From the NCBI GenBank assembly GCA_947258385.1, contig CAMYII010000017.1:61978-124374 (forward strand): a DNA stretch of 62,397 bases, read 5' to 3'. Made by a program: the position numbers and the translations under genes. Source of the stretch: Acidiferrobacterales bacterium (GTDB lineage Bacteria; Pseudomonadota; Gammaproteobacteria; Acidiferrobacterales; SZUA-150). The notes beneath the pieces were generated by a model. The model was not told the DNA's origin. It searched no databases and worked only from the letters and a program-made list of their open reading frames with translations. This document shows positions 52,991 to 62,350 of this stretch, piece after piece. Each line of letters begins with the position of its first letter. The stretch's first letter is position 1.

Positions 52991-53280
52991 CAGCCGTATC
53001 GCCGGGATCGGTATGGGCGCAGGTCACGCCGCAGAGCATGCCCGTGGACCTGGCCGCCGAGCGATGACGTGGCGCATCGGGTGTGTTCAATCTGTGTGTT
53101 ATGGTGCATTCGCCCGCTCGTTGCGACTGGTACGCAGACGGCGCCAGGACCGGTTGCGTAACCGTGAGCCTGCTCCGCCGCGAGTCTGTTTGAAGGCGGA
53201 GCGCGAACACGCGCGAGTGGGGTTGTGGACCGCTTTCAACACCAGCCCTTGCTTTTTGTCTTAACCTTTTGGCATTCATT

Positions 53281-54516
53281 ATGAAAATGGAATTCATAGG
53301 AAAAATCATGCCTGAGCACCCCCTTCCATCGATGGCCGTTGGTGCCGTGATCTCGGGCCTCTGTCTTACGCCTTCTGTTGCCGCCGCCGGCATCACCGTC
53401 TACCAGGAAGGCGACAAATTCGTGAAGATCGGCGGCCGCATCCAGCTGCAGTACCACTACGAGGACCCGGATCACGCGGACCCTTTGGTCAGTGACGATT
53501 CCAGCGACGATCTCTTTTTCCGCCGCTTCCGGGTCTATGTCGAGGGCGGCCTGTACAAGGACTGGAGCGGCAAGTTCCAGTGGGAGATGGGCAAGGCCAA
53601 GGACGACGACGAGCTCCAGGTCAAGGACGCCTTCATGCAATACACCGGCGTGCGCAATCTCAAGATCCGGCTGGGCAACAACGATTTCGCGTTCTCGCGC
53701 GAGTATCTGACCTCGACCAAGCGACTGCAGCTGGTGGAGCGCCCCTTCACCGGCGATCACAATTACGGCGTGCCCGACAAGAATCTGGGGCTGCACTTCA
53801 TTGGCCATGCCGCCGGCAAGAAAATCACTTACGGCGCCTCGGCGGCCAGCGCCTCGATTGATCCTGATGTCAAGAAGCTCGATTTCGACACCCCGGTCAA
53901 CCGCGACGACGATTTCAACGAGGGCTGGATGGCCGGCGGCCGCGTGGAGTTCCATCCCCTGGGCGAGATCAAGTATGCGCAGGGCGATTTCGATCGGGAC
54001 GTGAAGTTCGCGGTCGGCGCCGGCGCCTATCGCTGGAGCAATGATGACGATAACAATACCTATACCAAGGACGACGGCACGCTGGAAGGCGAAGCCTTCG
54101 AGGATGGCAATCTGGTAAAAGTCGACGTCGACGACGTGACCGGTGCGGAGGCCAGCGCCTCGTTCCGTGGTTATGGATTGTCGATTGACGGGCAGTACAA
54201 CAGCTATGAGGCCGATTCCGTTGTCTCCAACGTCACCGCCGGGATCTTCGAGAACGGTGAGGCCGATCTTGAGAGCTACTCCGTCAAGGGCGGATACATG
54301 GTCATCCCGAGCAGGCTCGAGCTGGCGGCGGGCTACCAGGTGCTGGACGCCGATACCTATGCCGAGGAATGGACGCGGACCTCCTTCGGTCTCAACTGGT
54401 TCATCAAGAAACACGACATCAAGCTGCAGCTCACCCACCGTGTGGGTGAGAACGTGGATGGCGTCAAGGACGAGGACCTGGATGAGGCCTTTCTGCAGGC
54501 GCAGTATATATTTTAG
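53281..54516 (+). CDS. OprO/OprP-type porin
   Basis: This 411-residue outer-membrane porin has the usual start of the phosphate-selective porin family: signal peptide, then YQEGDKFVKIGGRIQLQYHY and FFRRFRVYVEGGLYKDWSGK. The barrel ends in DLDEAFLQAQYIF. It is a second porin in the iron-type locus. ATG 53281 is chosen; an ATG at 53308 behind an AGGAAAA site would shorten the signal peptide. It lies 290 bases after the cytochrome and may have its own promoter. Confidence 0.88.
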   Translation: MKMEFIGKIMPEHPLPSMAVGAVISGLCLTPSVAAAGITVYQEGDKFVKIGGRIQLQYHYEDPDHADPLVSDDSSDDLFFRRFRVYVEGGLYKDWSGKFQWEMGKAKDDDELQVKDAFMQYTGVRNLKIRLGNNDFAFSREYLTSTKRLQLVERPFTGDHNYGVPDKNLGLHFIGHAAGKKITYGASAASASIDPDVKKLDFDTPVNRDDDFNEGWMAGGRVEFHPLGEIKYAQGDFDRDVKFAVGAGAYRWSNDDDNNTYTKDDGTLEGEAFEDGNLVKVDVDDVTGAEASASFRGYGLSIDGQYNSYEADSVVSNVTAGIFENGEADLESYSVKGGYMVIPSRLELAAGYQVLDADTYAEEWTRTSFGLNWFIKKHDIKLQLTHRVGENVDGVKDEDLDEAFLQAQYIF

Positions 54517-54551
54517 ATAAGCCGTAAATCGTAATGAGGCAAGCGAAGCAC

Positions 54552-55559
54552 ATGAAAACCAATCGAATTCTCAGTTTACTACTCATAACCTTGCTCGGTC
54601 TGGGCGGCGCCGTTGCGCAGGCCGCCGATCAACTGGTGGTGTATTCGGCCCGTAACGAGCAATTGATCAAGCCGCTGTTCGATGCCTACCGCGCCGAGAC
54701 CGGCACCGAGATCCGCTTCGTGACCGACAAGGCCGGCCCGCTGCTCGCGCGCCTGAAGGCGGAGGGCAAGAACACGCCGGCCGATCTTCTGATCACGGTC
54801 GATGCCGGGAACCTGTGGAAGGCGGCCCAGGACGGCATGCTGGCCAAGGTCGATTCCAGGACCCTGCAACAAAATATCCCTGTGAGCCTGAGGGACCCGG
54901 ACAACCGCTGGTTCGGGCTCTCGGTACGGGCGCGCACCATTGTTTACAGCACCGCGCGCGTCAAGCCGTCCGAGCTCAGCACCTACGAGGCCCTGGGCGA
55001 TAAGCAGGGGAAGGGGCGGCTGTGCCTGCGCACCTCGAAGAAGGTCTACAACCAGTCGCTGGTGGCGATGATGATCGCGCAGCTCGGCGAGGAAAAAACC
55101 GAGGCGATTGTGCGCGCCTGGGTCGGCAATCTGGCGACGGATGTGTTCGCCAACGACACCGCGGTGATGGAGGCGATCATGGCCGGGCAGTGTGACGTGG
55201 GCATCGTCAATACGTATTATTTCGGGCGCTTGCAAAAGAAAAATCCCAAGCTGCCACTGGCCCTGTTCTGGCCCAACCAGCAGGACCGTGGGGTGCACGT
55301 CAATGTCTCCGGGGCAGGCGTCACGCGTTACGCCAAACACAAAGCGGCCGCGGTCAAGTTTCTGGAATGGCTCTCCGGCGACAAGGCACAGCGCCTGTTC
55401 GCCGACGCCAATATGGAGTATCCAGCCAATCCGAAGGTGAAGCCGCATCCAAACGTCAGCGCCTGGGGCGATTTCAAGCAGGACACCACCAACCTCGCCA
55501 AGGCCGGGGAGCTTCAGGTCAAGGCGGTGATGCTGATGGACCGTTCCGGCTATAAATAG
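54552..55559 (+). CDS. fbpA: Ferric iron ABC transporter binding protein
   Basis: This 335-residue periplasmic binding protein of the FbpA/FutA group carries ferric iron to an ABC permease. The signal peptide is about 1-24 ([16 protein letters not shown]). [20 protein letters not shown] is the family N-terminus, and [20 protein letters not shown] is also typical. Tyrosines near the end of the binding cleft ([13 protein letters not shown]) are the usual iron ligands. ATG 54552 follows a GAGGC site. It is followed by an FbpB-like permease that is frameshifted. Confidence 0.93.
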   Translation: MKTNRILSLLLITLLGLGGAVAQAADQLVVYSARNEQLIKPLFDAYRAETGTEIRFVTDKAGPLLARLKAEGKNTPADLLITVDAGNLWKAAQDGMLAKVDSRTLQQNIPVSLRDPDNRWFGLSVRARTIVYSTARVKPSELSTYEALGDKQGKGRLCLRTSKKVYNQSLVAMMIAQLGEEKTEAIVRAWVGNLATDVFANDTAVMEAIMAGQCDVGIVNTYYFGRLQKKNPKLPLALFWPNQQDRGVHVNVSGAGVTRYAKHKAAAVKFLEWLSGDKAQRLFADANMEYPANPKVKPHPNVSAWGDFKQDTTNLAKAGELQVKAVMLMDRSGYK

Positions 55560-55640
55560 TCGCGCCGGGACCGGGTAGACCCGCGGGCGTGATACGCACG
55601 ATGCCCAACGGCCGCCTTATGCGCGATCATTTTTTGAAAT

Positions 55641-57243
55641 ATGGATTCATCGAGCCCAGCGCCGGCGCCTTTTGTCAGTAGCGGCATCTCCGCCTGGCTG
55701 AACGTCAACGTTCACTACTGGCGGCTGTCCAGCTTGGCTCTGGCGGCGCTGGTAGTGGTGCCGGTCGTCATCATCTTCGCCGCCTGGCTGCAGCCGGCCA
55801 GTGAGGTCTGGCGCCATCTGGCCGACACCGTGCTGGCCGGCCTGGTGCGCAACACCGTGGTGCTCATACTGGGCGTGGGTGCCGGCGTGCTGGTGGGCGC
55901 TGATGCTGCCGCTCGCGGTCCCCGCCTACGTACTGGCCTTCGTCATGCTGGGACTCCTGGACTACAGCGGGCCGCTGCAAAGCGGCTTGCGGCGGCTCCT
56001 CGGGGTGCAAGGCGATTGGCTGCCGGCGTTTCGTTCCGAAGGCGGGGTCATCACCGTCATGGTGCTGGCGTTTTATCCCTACGTCTACATGCTGGCGCGC
56101 GTGGCCTTCCTGGGTCAGGGCCGCAACCTGCTCGACAGCGCCCGCGTCCTGGGCCTCGGCGCCTGGGGCGCCTTTTACCGCGTGGCACTGCCCATGGCCC
56201 GGCCCGCCGTCGCCGCCGGCGTGTCCCTGGCCCTGATGGAGACGCTGGCGGACTTCGGCGCCGTGTCCATTTTCAACTATGACACCTTCACCACCGCGAT
56301 CTACAAGGCCTGGCTGGGCCTGTTCAGCCTGAGCGCGGCGGCGCAGCTGGCCTCCCTGCTGCTGTTGTTCGTGTTTATCGCGTTGTTCACCGAAAAAAGG
56401 CTGCGGCGAAAGGCACGCTACGAGTCCAGCGGCAAGCTGCGCATGGAACGCTATCGCCTGCGCGGCCTGCAGGCGGCGGGCGCCGCCGCCGCCGCCGCGC
56501 TGGTGTTGCTGCTCGCCTTCATTATTCCGGTGACGCAACTGCTGGTGTGGGTCTGGCAGGCGGCGCTGCAGGACCTCGATGTCCGTTACCTGCGCTTCTT
56601 TTTCAACACCCTGGCGCTGGGCGCCGCCGCGGCCCTGTTGACCACCTTCGGCGCCTTGATGCTCGCTTATACCTACCGCCTGCGTCCGGACCGGCTGATG
56701 CGGGCCACGGTCGGCGTGTCCACCCTCGGCTATGCGCTGCCAGGCTCGGTACTGGCCGTCGGCGTCATGCTCAGCTTCGTGTGGCTGGACAGGCAGGTCG
56801 CGCTCGCGCTGGAGGTGTTGTTTGGCCTGAGCGTCGGCCAGCTCTTGACCGGCAGCCTGATCGCGCTCATCGTCGCCTACATCGTGCGCTTTCTGGCCGT
56901 GGGCTACGGGCCGGTCGACAGCGCCTTCGAGCGCATCAGGCCGTCGATTCTGCAGGCCGCGCGCACGCTCGGCGCCAGCAACTGGGAGATCCTCTGGCGG
57001 GTATCCATCCCCATGCTGCGCACCGGTCTGATGAGCGCGGTCCTGCTGGTGTTTGTCGAGGTCATGAAAGAGATGCCCGCGACCTTGCTGCTGCGCCCCT
57101 TCGGCTGGGACACCCTGGCGACACGTATTTTCGAGATGACCTCCGAGGGCGAATGGGAGCGGGCGGCGCTGCCGGCCATTACCCTGGTGATCGCCGGGTT
57201 AATTCCGGTCATGCTGCTGGTGAAGCGCAGCGCCGCCCGATAA
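55641..57243 (+). pseudogene. fbpB: FbpB-like iron ABC permease, internally deleted and frameshifted
   Basis: ATG 55641 opens a correct FbpB start with a membrane helix (SLALAALVVVPVVIIFAAWL) up to VVLILGVGAGVLVG near 55895. From there the frame must change for the rest: WALMLPLAVPAYVLAFVM and onward to the EEA-loop segments DSARVLGLGAWGAFYRVALP and ILQAARTLGASNWEILWRVS, ending at 57243. Full-length permeases have about 20 more residues between GVLVG and WALMLPL. A deletion of roughly 55-60 bases explains both the loss and the shift. No ATPase gene (fbpC) follows. It may be inactivated, or a sequencing or assembly error may be present. Confidence 0.8.
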
Positions 57244-57349
57244 GCGTGCCGTCGCGTCGCGCCGGCCGTGCGTCGCCACATGTCACCGTATCGCGCAAAA
57301 CCGGGCCCGGGTTGGCTTGGTCTGGTGTTGCGGGTATAGTGGCGGCTCG

Positions 57350-57532
57350 ATCAGAGGCCCGTGGGAGAGACCCGGCTGCATGAATAGCCGGGCGCCGAAG
57401 GCGCAACTCCGCCCGGAATCGCTCAGGCAAAAGGACCGCAGGCACTATTCTGATGACGATCGACTCTGGAGAGAGGCCGGCCCGCACGGGCCGCCCACCG
57501 AAGGGGCTAAAGCTCTCAGGTAACCGGACAGA
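57350..57532 (+). ncRNA. Tandem glycine riboswitch
   Basis: Two gcvT-type aptamers follow each other. The first has GTGGGAGAG, GCCGAAGGCGCAA and CTCAGGCAAAAGGACCG. The second has CTCTGGAGAG, CACCGAAGGGGCTAAAG and CTCTCAGGTAACCGGACAGAG. Both cores match the glycine-binding consensus. The second aptamer ends at a terminator stem, so glycine most likely turns the lipA-gcv genes on, as usual for this family. Confidence 0.93.
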
Positions 57533-57534
57533 GG

Positions 57535-57574
57535 GGCGATGGATGGCGGGGTCATCCATCGCCTTTTTGTTTTT
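57535..57574 (+). terminator. Riboswitch-controlled terminator
   Basis: GGCGATGGATG and CATCCATCGCC form an 11-bp stem with a 7-base loop, then TTTTTGTTTTT. The left arm overlaps the end of the second aptamer, which fits control of the downstream operon by glycine. Confidence 0.9.
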
Positions 57575-57586
57575 CGGGGCTTTTAC

Positions 57587-58534
57587 ATGTCACGTCAATT
57601 AACGCGCAACAGCACGCCAAGCGCATCGCCGACGGCCGCGGGGCCGAACGTCAGCCGCATGCCGGTGTGGATCCGGCAGCCGCTCGGAGACGGCGGGCGC
57701 TATGGCAAGACCGCAAGCGCGGTGAGCGAGCAGCGGTTGCACACCGTCTGCGAAGAGGCGCGTTGCCCCAACCGCGGGGAGTGCTGGGGCCGGGGTACCG
57801 CCACCTTCATGTTGCTCGGGGATACCTGCACCCGTGCCTGCGGTTTCTGTTCGGTGAAGACCGGACGGCCGGGCGCGACCGACCGGGATGAACCGGCGCG
57901 GGTGCGCGCGGCGGTGGCGCGTCTGGACCTGCGCTACGTGGTGTTGACCTCGGTCAACCGCGACGATCTGCCCGACGGCGGCGCCGGGATCTTCGCCGAG
58001 ACCGTGCGCCAACTCCACGTGCTTGATCCGCGCATCGGCGTGGAATTACTGACCCCCGACTTTCACCGCTGCCAGACAGAGGCGATAGAGACGGTGATGG
58101 CGGCGCTGGTGCCGGACGCCGCCGGCCCCCTGCCCTCACCGCGGCTGGTGTGGGGCCACAACGTGGAGACCGTGCCGCGGCTGTACCGGCTGGCGCGCAG
58201 GGGCTCGGACTACGCGCGCAGCCTGCGGCTGCTCGCGCTGGTGGCGCGACAGCCGGGCGTGGAGGCCAAATCGGCCCTCATGCTGGGGTTGGGTGAGACC
58301 GAAGCGGAAGTGCTGGACGTGCTCAGCGACCTGCGCACCGCCGGTGTCGAGCGTCTGGCGCTCGGTCAGTATCTGCGTCCGACCGCGGGCCACCTGCCGG
58401 TGCAGGCCTACATCCACCCGGATCAGTTCACCGCCTACGCGCAGCAGGCGCGTGCCTTGGGCTTCACCTGGGTCAAGGCCGGGCCGTTCGTACGGTCCTC
58501 GTATCATGCTGAGGAAGTAGCAAGTAACAAGTAG
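57587..58534 (+). CDS. lipA: Lipoyl synthase (divergent type) in the gcv operon
   Basis: This 315-residue radical-SAM lipoyl synthase inserts sulfur atoms into octanoyl groups on carrier proteins. The auxiliary cluster CEEARCPNRGEC, the SAM cluster C-TRA-CGF-C in GDTCTRACGFCSVKTGRP, and RSSYHAEE at the end are intact. The SAM motif CTRACGFCSVKTG differs from the usual proteobacterial CTRRCPFCDV, and a short insertion (PDAAGPLPSPRL) precedes GHNVETVPRLYR. ATG 57587 sits 12 bases after the terminator. It is the first gene after the riboswitch. Its tail VASNK is encoded by the heptanucleotide array. Confidence 0.9.
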   Translation: MSRQLTRNSTPSASPTAAGPNVSRMPVWIRQPLGDGGRYGKTASAVSEQRLHTVCEEARCPNRGECWGRGTATFMLLGDTCTRACGFCSVKTGRPGATDRDEPARVRAAVARLDLRYVVLTSVNRDDLPDGGAGIFAETVRQLHVLDPRIGVELLTPDFHRCQTEAIETVMAALVPDAAGPLPSPRLVWGHNVETVPRLYRLARRGSDYARSLRLLALVARQPGVEAKSALMLGLGETEAEVLDVLSDLRTAGVERLALGQYLRPTAGHLPVQAYIHPDQFTAYAQQARALGFTWVKAGPFVRSSYHAEEVASNK

Positions 58535-58641
58535 CAAGTGACAAGTAAAAAGTGGCAAGTAAATATAAAGCGTGACCGTTTTATCGAATGCTCTTGTCAC
58601 TTGTCACTTGTCACTTGTCACTTGCTACTTGCAACTTAAAA
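58516..58641. repeat. Heptanucleotide repeat array C with inverted arms
   Basis: Left arm (58516-58564): AGTAGCA, AGTAACA, AGTAGCA, AGTGACA, AGTAAAA, AGTGGCA, AGTAAAT. Right arm (58593-58641): CTTGTCA four times, CTTGCTA, CTTGCAA, CTTAAAA. The arms are inversely complementary, and the left arm begins within the lipA stop region. The gap lies inside the lipA-gcvT operon. Confidence 0.92.
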
Positions 58642-58676
58642 CGTTAAAGATTTGTACGGACTAACAAAGGTTTAAG

Positions 58677-59774
58677 ATGGGAAACAGGACACCGTTATAC
58701 GACAGCCACGTCGCGATGGGCGCGAAGATCGTGGACTTCGGCGGCTGGGACATGCCGCTGCACTACGGCTCGCAGCTCGCCGAGCACCACCAGGTGCGCG
58801 AGGACGTCGGCATGTTCGATGTGTCCCATATGACCGTCACGGATGTCAAGGGCGCGCGTACGCGCGAGCTGCTGCGGCTGCTGCTGGCCAACAATGTCGA
58901 CAAACTGAAGACCCCCGGCAAGGCGCTGTATTCCTGCATGCTCAATGCCAAGGGCGGGGTGATGGACGATCTCATCGTCTATTTCATGGATGAGGAATGG
59001 TTTCGCGTGGTCTCGAACGCGGCCACCCGCGAAAAGGACCTTGCCTGGATCAGCAGCGCCGCGCGCGAGCTCGGTGGCATCACCGTGAACGAGCGCGAGG
59101 ACCTGGCCATGATCGCGGTGCAGGGACCCAATGCGCGCGAGAAGGTGATCGAGGTCCTGGGCGAGAACCTGCGCGAGACCGCCGGTCCGCTGAAACCGTT
59201 TCAGGCCATTCATATCGGCGAGCTGTTCATCGCCACCACCGGCTACACCGGTGAAGACGGCTATGAAATCATCATGCCCGGCCAGGCCGCGCCTTTCGCC
59301 TGGCAGCGGCTCGCCGAGGCCGGGGTGGCGCCCATCGGGCTCGGCGCGCGCGACACCCTGCGCCTGGAGGCCGGGATGTGTTTGTACGGCTCCGATATGG
59401 ACGAGACCACCAGCCCGCTGGAGTCGGGTCTCGCCTGGACGGTGGCGCTCGAGCCCGCCGAGCGTAAGTTCATCGGCCGCGAGGCGTTGGAGACGCTGAA
59501 GGCCGGGGGCGTCAAGCGTAAACTGGTGGGGTTGGTGCTGGAAGACAAGGGCGTGCTGCGCGGCGGGCAGAAACTCGTCTGCGAGGCCGCGGGCGCGGGT
59601 ACGATCACGAGCGGCAGCGTCGCGCCCACGTTGAACAAGTCCATTGCGCTGGCGCGGGTGCCGGCGCAGGTCGAGCTCGGCGGGCGCTGCCAGGTCGAGA
59701 TCCGCGGTCGGCCCACGGCGGCGCGCGTGGTCAAGTTTCCTTTTGTGCGTCATGGCAAGAGTTGTTTCGATTAA
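58677..59774 (+). CDS. gcvT: Aminomethyltransferase (glycine cleavage T-protein)
   Basis: This 365-residue T-protein moves the methylene group from lipoyl-GcvH to tetrahydrofolate and releases ammonia. [20 protein letters not shown] and [20 protein letters not shown] form its N-terminus. The folate-binding region includes FDVSHMTV and the C-terminal [18 protein letters not shown] with [12 protein letters not shown]. It lies 142 bases after lipA, across heptad array C. Confidence 0.96.
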   Translation: MGNRTPLYDSHVAMGAKIVDFGGWDMPLHYGSQLAEHHQVREDVGMFDVSHMTVTDVKGARTRELLRLLLANNVDKLKTPGKALYSCMLNAKGGVMDDLIVYFMDEEWFRVVSNAATREKDLAWISSAARELGGITVNEREDLAMIAVQGPNAREKVIEVLGENLRETAGPLKPFQAIHIGELFIATTGYTGEDGYEIIMPGQAAPFAWQRLAEAGVAPIGLGARDTLRLEAGMCLYGSDMDETTSPLESGLAWTVALEPAERKFIGREALETLKAGGVKRKLVGLVLEDKGVLRGGQKLVCEAAGAGTITSGSVAPTLNKSIALARVPAQVELGGRCQVEIRGRPTAARVVKFPFVRHGKSCFD

Positions 59775-59788
59775 GGGGAGAAAAAACG

Positions 59789-60181
59789 ATGAGTCAGATC
59801 CCGCAGGAGCTCAAATACACCAAGTCCCACGAATGGGCGCGGATGAACGATGACGGCAGCATCACGGTCGGGATTACCGACCACGCGCAGGACCTGATGG
59901 GTGACATGGTCTATCTCGAATTGCCGGAGGTCGGTAGCACCCTGGAGGCCGGCAAGGACTGCGCGGTGGTGGAGTCGGTGAAGGCGGCCTCCGATGTCTA
60001 TGCGCCGCTGAGCGGCGAGGTGCTCGAGGTCAACGCGGGCATCACCGACAGTCCCGAGACCGTGAACAAGGACCCCTACGGCGAAGGCTGGATGCTGCGC
60101 CTGCAGCCGGCCGATAAGTCCCAGTGGGAAGCGCTGATGGATGCTTCGGCTTACCAGGCGCTGATCGCCGAGGAGTCTTAG
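59789..60181 (+). CDS. gcvH: Glycine cleavage H-protein
   Basis: This 130-residue lipoyl carrier shuttles the aminomethyl group. [19 protein letters not shown] is the usual start, behind an AAGGGGAG site. The lipoylated lysine is K65 in [18 protein letters not shown]. The C-terminus [13 protein letters not shown] is normal. An open frame to 59762 gives nine extra residues with no support. It is the likely target of the LipA encoded upstream. Confidence 0.96.
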   Translation: MSQIPQELKYTKSHEWARMNDDGSITVGITDHAQDLMGDMVYLELPEVGSTLEAGKDCAVVESVKAASDVYAPLSGEVLEVNAGITDSPETVNKDPYGEGWMLRLQPADKSQWEALMDASAYQALIAEES

Positions 60182-60263
60182 GGTCTGAGGTGACGAATTA
60201 CCCCGTGCGGTAGACGAACCGTTCGGGCCGGTCATTGAAGCTGAGGTTGAAGAGTCAGGCGCT

Positions 60264-61664
60264 ATGCCATTTATACCGCATACGGAAGAAGAAATTCATG
60301 AAATGCTCGCGGCCATTGGGGCCGGGTCCATCGATGCGCTGTTCGACGAGATCCCGGAGACGCTGCGCGCCGGCAGGCTGACGCAGGTCCCCGAGGCCGC
60401 GAGCGAAATGCAGGTCTCGCGGCTCATGGCCGAGCGCGCCGAGGTCGACGGGCGCTATCTCAACTTCATCGGCGCCGGGGCCTATGAGCACCACATCCCG
60501 GCGGCGGTGTGGGAGATCACCACCCGCGGCGAGTTCTATTCGGCCTATACGCCCTACCAGGCGGAGGCCAGTCAGGGCACCCTGCAGCTCATCTATGAAT
60601 ACCAGAGCATGATGGCGGGCCTGACCGGGATGGACGTGGCCAATGCCTCGCTGTACGACGGCGCCTCGGCGCTGGCCGAGGCGGTGCTGATGGCGGTGCG
60701 CGCGCACAAGCGATCGCGCCGCATCCTGATGCCGGCCACCGTGCATCCCGTCTATCGCCAGGTGGTCGAGGCCATCGTCAAGAACCAGGACATCGAGCTG
60801 GTCGAGGTGGCGTTTTGTACCGAAGGTGGGAATACGCTTCCCGGGGCGTTAAAGCCCTTCGAGGGCCAGGGGTTCGCGGCGCTGGTGGTGCCGCAGCCGA
60901 ACTTCTTTGGCGTGCTCGAAGAGGTCGATGCGTTGACCGACTGGGCCCATGACCAGGGCATGATGGTCGTCGCGCTCGTCAATCCCACGGCGCTCGCGCT
61001 GCTGACGCCGCCGGGCGCGTGGGGCCGGCAGGGCGCGGACATCGTGATCGGCGAGGGCCAGCCCCTGGGTGTGCCGCTGTCGTCCGGCGGGCCGTACTTC
61101 GGCTTCATGTGCTGCAAGCAAAAATACATGCGCCAGATGCCCGGGCGGCTGGTCGGCCGCACCGTCGATCTCGATGGCAGGCCCGGTTTTACCTTGACCC
61201 TGCAGGCGCGCGAACAGCACATCCGCCGCTCCAAGGCGACCTCCAATATCTGCACCAATCAGGGCCTGCTGGTCACGGCCGCCACCATTTATATGGCCTT
61301 GCTCGGCCCGCGGGGATTGAAGCGGGTGGCGGCGCGCTGCCATGCCAATACACGCGCGCTGCTGGAGAAGCTCACGGCCATCGACGGCGTCGAGCGGGTC
61401 TTCGCGCGGCCGTTTTTCCATGAGGCCGTACTGCGGCTCAATGCCCCGGCGGGCGACGTCATGCAGGCCTTGGAGGCGCAGGGGGTCATCGGCGGGTATG
61501 TACTGGGTGAGCGCTACCCGGCGCTCAAGGATTGCATCCTTGTGTGCGCGACCGAGACCCGCACGGAAGAGGACATGGAGCAATACGCCTTTCAGATGCA
61601 ACGCATTATCAGTAAACGCAGACTCGATCCGCCCTGCGCGGTGAAGGCGCGGCCCAACACTTAG
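60264..61664 (+). CDS. gcvPA: Glycine dehydrogenase subunit 1
   Basis: This 466-residue alpha-type P-protein subunit decarboxylates glycine together with a gcvPB subunit that carries the PLP lysine. [20 protein letters not shown] is a conserved start, and [40 protein letters not shown] and the later [20 protein letters not shown] are family marks. The usual neighbour gcvPB is not the next gene here. Confidence 0.95.
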   Translation: MPFIPHTEEEIHEMLAAIGAGSIDALFDEIPETLRAGRLTQVPEAASEMQVSRLMAERAEVDGRYLNFIGAGAYEHHIPAAVWEITTRGEFYSAYTPYQAEASQGTLQLIYEYQSMMAGLTGMDVANASLYDGASALAEAVLMAVRAHKRSRRILMPATVHPVYRQVVEAIVKNQDIELVEVAFCTEGGNTLPGALKPFEGQGFAALVVPQPNFFGVLEEVDALTDWAHDQGMMVVALVNPTALALLTPPGAWGRQGADIVIGEGQPLGVPLSSGGPYFGFMCCKQKYMRQMPGRLVGRTVDLDGRPGFTLTLQAREQHIRRSKATSNICTNQGLLVTAATIYMALLGPRGLKRVAARCHANTRALLEKLTAIDGVERVFARPFFHEAVLRLNAPAGDVMQALEAQGVIGGYVLGERYPALKDCILVCATETRTEEDMEQYAFQMQRIISKRRLDPPCAVKARPNT

Positions 61665-61681
61665 ATTAGGAGGAGAACAAC

Positions 61682-62182
61682 ATGGCAAAGACCGCATTGG
61701 GCGGAGATCCCGTCACCACCAATGGCGAGCTGCCGGCCGTCGGCAGCCAGGCGCCGGATTTCAACCTGACCGGCGCCGACTTGAACGACGTCACGCTGGC
61801 GGACTTCAAGGGCAAGAAAAAACTCTTGAGCATCGTGCCCAGTCTCGACACGCCGGTGTGTGCCACCAGCACCAAGAAATTCAACGACCATGCCGAGGGG
61901 CGCGACGACGTCGTCATGCTGATCGTCTCCGCCGACCTGCCGTTCTCGATGTCGCGTTTCTGCGGCGCCGAGAACACCAAGGCGGTCAAGACCTTGTCCA
62001 TGATGCGCGACCGCAACTTCGCCAAGGACTACGGCGTTCTGATCCAGGACGGCCCGCTCAAGGGCATCACCGCCCGCGCCGTGGTCGTGCTCGATGCGAA
62101 CGACAAGGTGGTTTACAGCGAGCTGGTGCCGGATATCAAGAACGAGCCGGATTATGACAAGGCTTTGGCGGCATTGAAGTGA
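61682..62182 (+). CDS. tpx: Thiol peroxidase Tpx
   Basis: This 166-residue atypical 2-Cys peroxiredoxin removes peroxides with thioredoxin. The peroxidatic C60 is in DTPVCATST and the resolving C94 in SRFCGAENTK. AVGSQAPDFNLTG and GLPF-type motifs match Tpx; length equals the E. coli enzyme. ATG 61682 lies 17 bases after gcvPA with an AGGAGGAG site, so it belongs to the same operon, in the place where gcvPB is usual. Confidence 0.96.
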   Translation: MAKTALGGDPVTTNGELPAVGSQAPDFNLTGADLNDVTLADFKGKKKLLSIVPSLDTPVCATSTKKFNDHAEGRDDVVMLIVSADLPFSMSRFCGAENTKAVKTLSMMRDRNFAKDYGVLIQDGPLKGITARAVVVLDANDKVVYSELVPDIKNEPDYDKALAALK

Positions 62183-62256
62183 TGGTGGGTAGTTTTCTTT
62201 TTTGTATCGCCTTCGGCGATGATTGGTTTTGACCGGGGTTCCGCCCCCGTACGACG

Positions 62257-62350
62257 GGTGACTTTCTCTTGCTTGTCCAAGAGAAAGTCACCAAAGAGAA
62301 GGACACCCGGAGACTTGCCCCGCACCAATTGAAATGCAATTGGTGCGGGG
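62257..62350. repeat. Two strong palindromes at the right edge
   Basis: GGTGACTTTCTCTTG pairs with CAAGAGAAAGTCACC (perfect 15 bp, 6-base loop), then CCCCGCACCAATTG pairs with CAATTGGTGCGGGG (perfect 14 bp, 5-base loop). I recall similar paired palindromes repeated in several proteobacterial genomes. They may be transcription barriers or a dispersed element; they follow tpx. Confidence 0.7.

Noticed and set aside
53236-54438. Antisense frame over the second porin
   Set aside because: Shadow of a clear porin gene with signal peptide and terminal aromatic residue.
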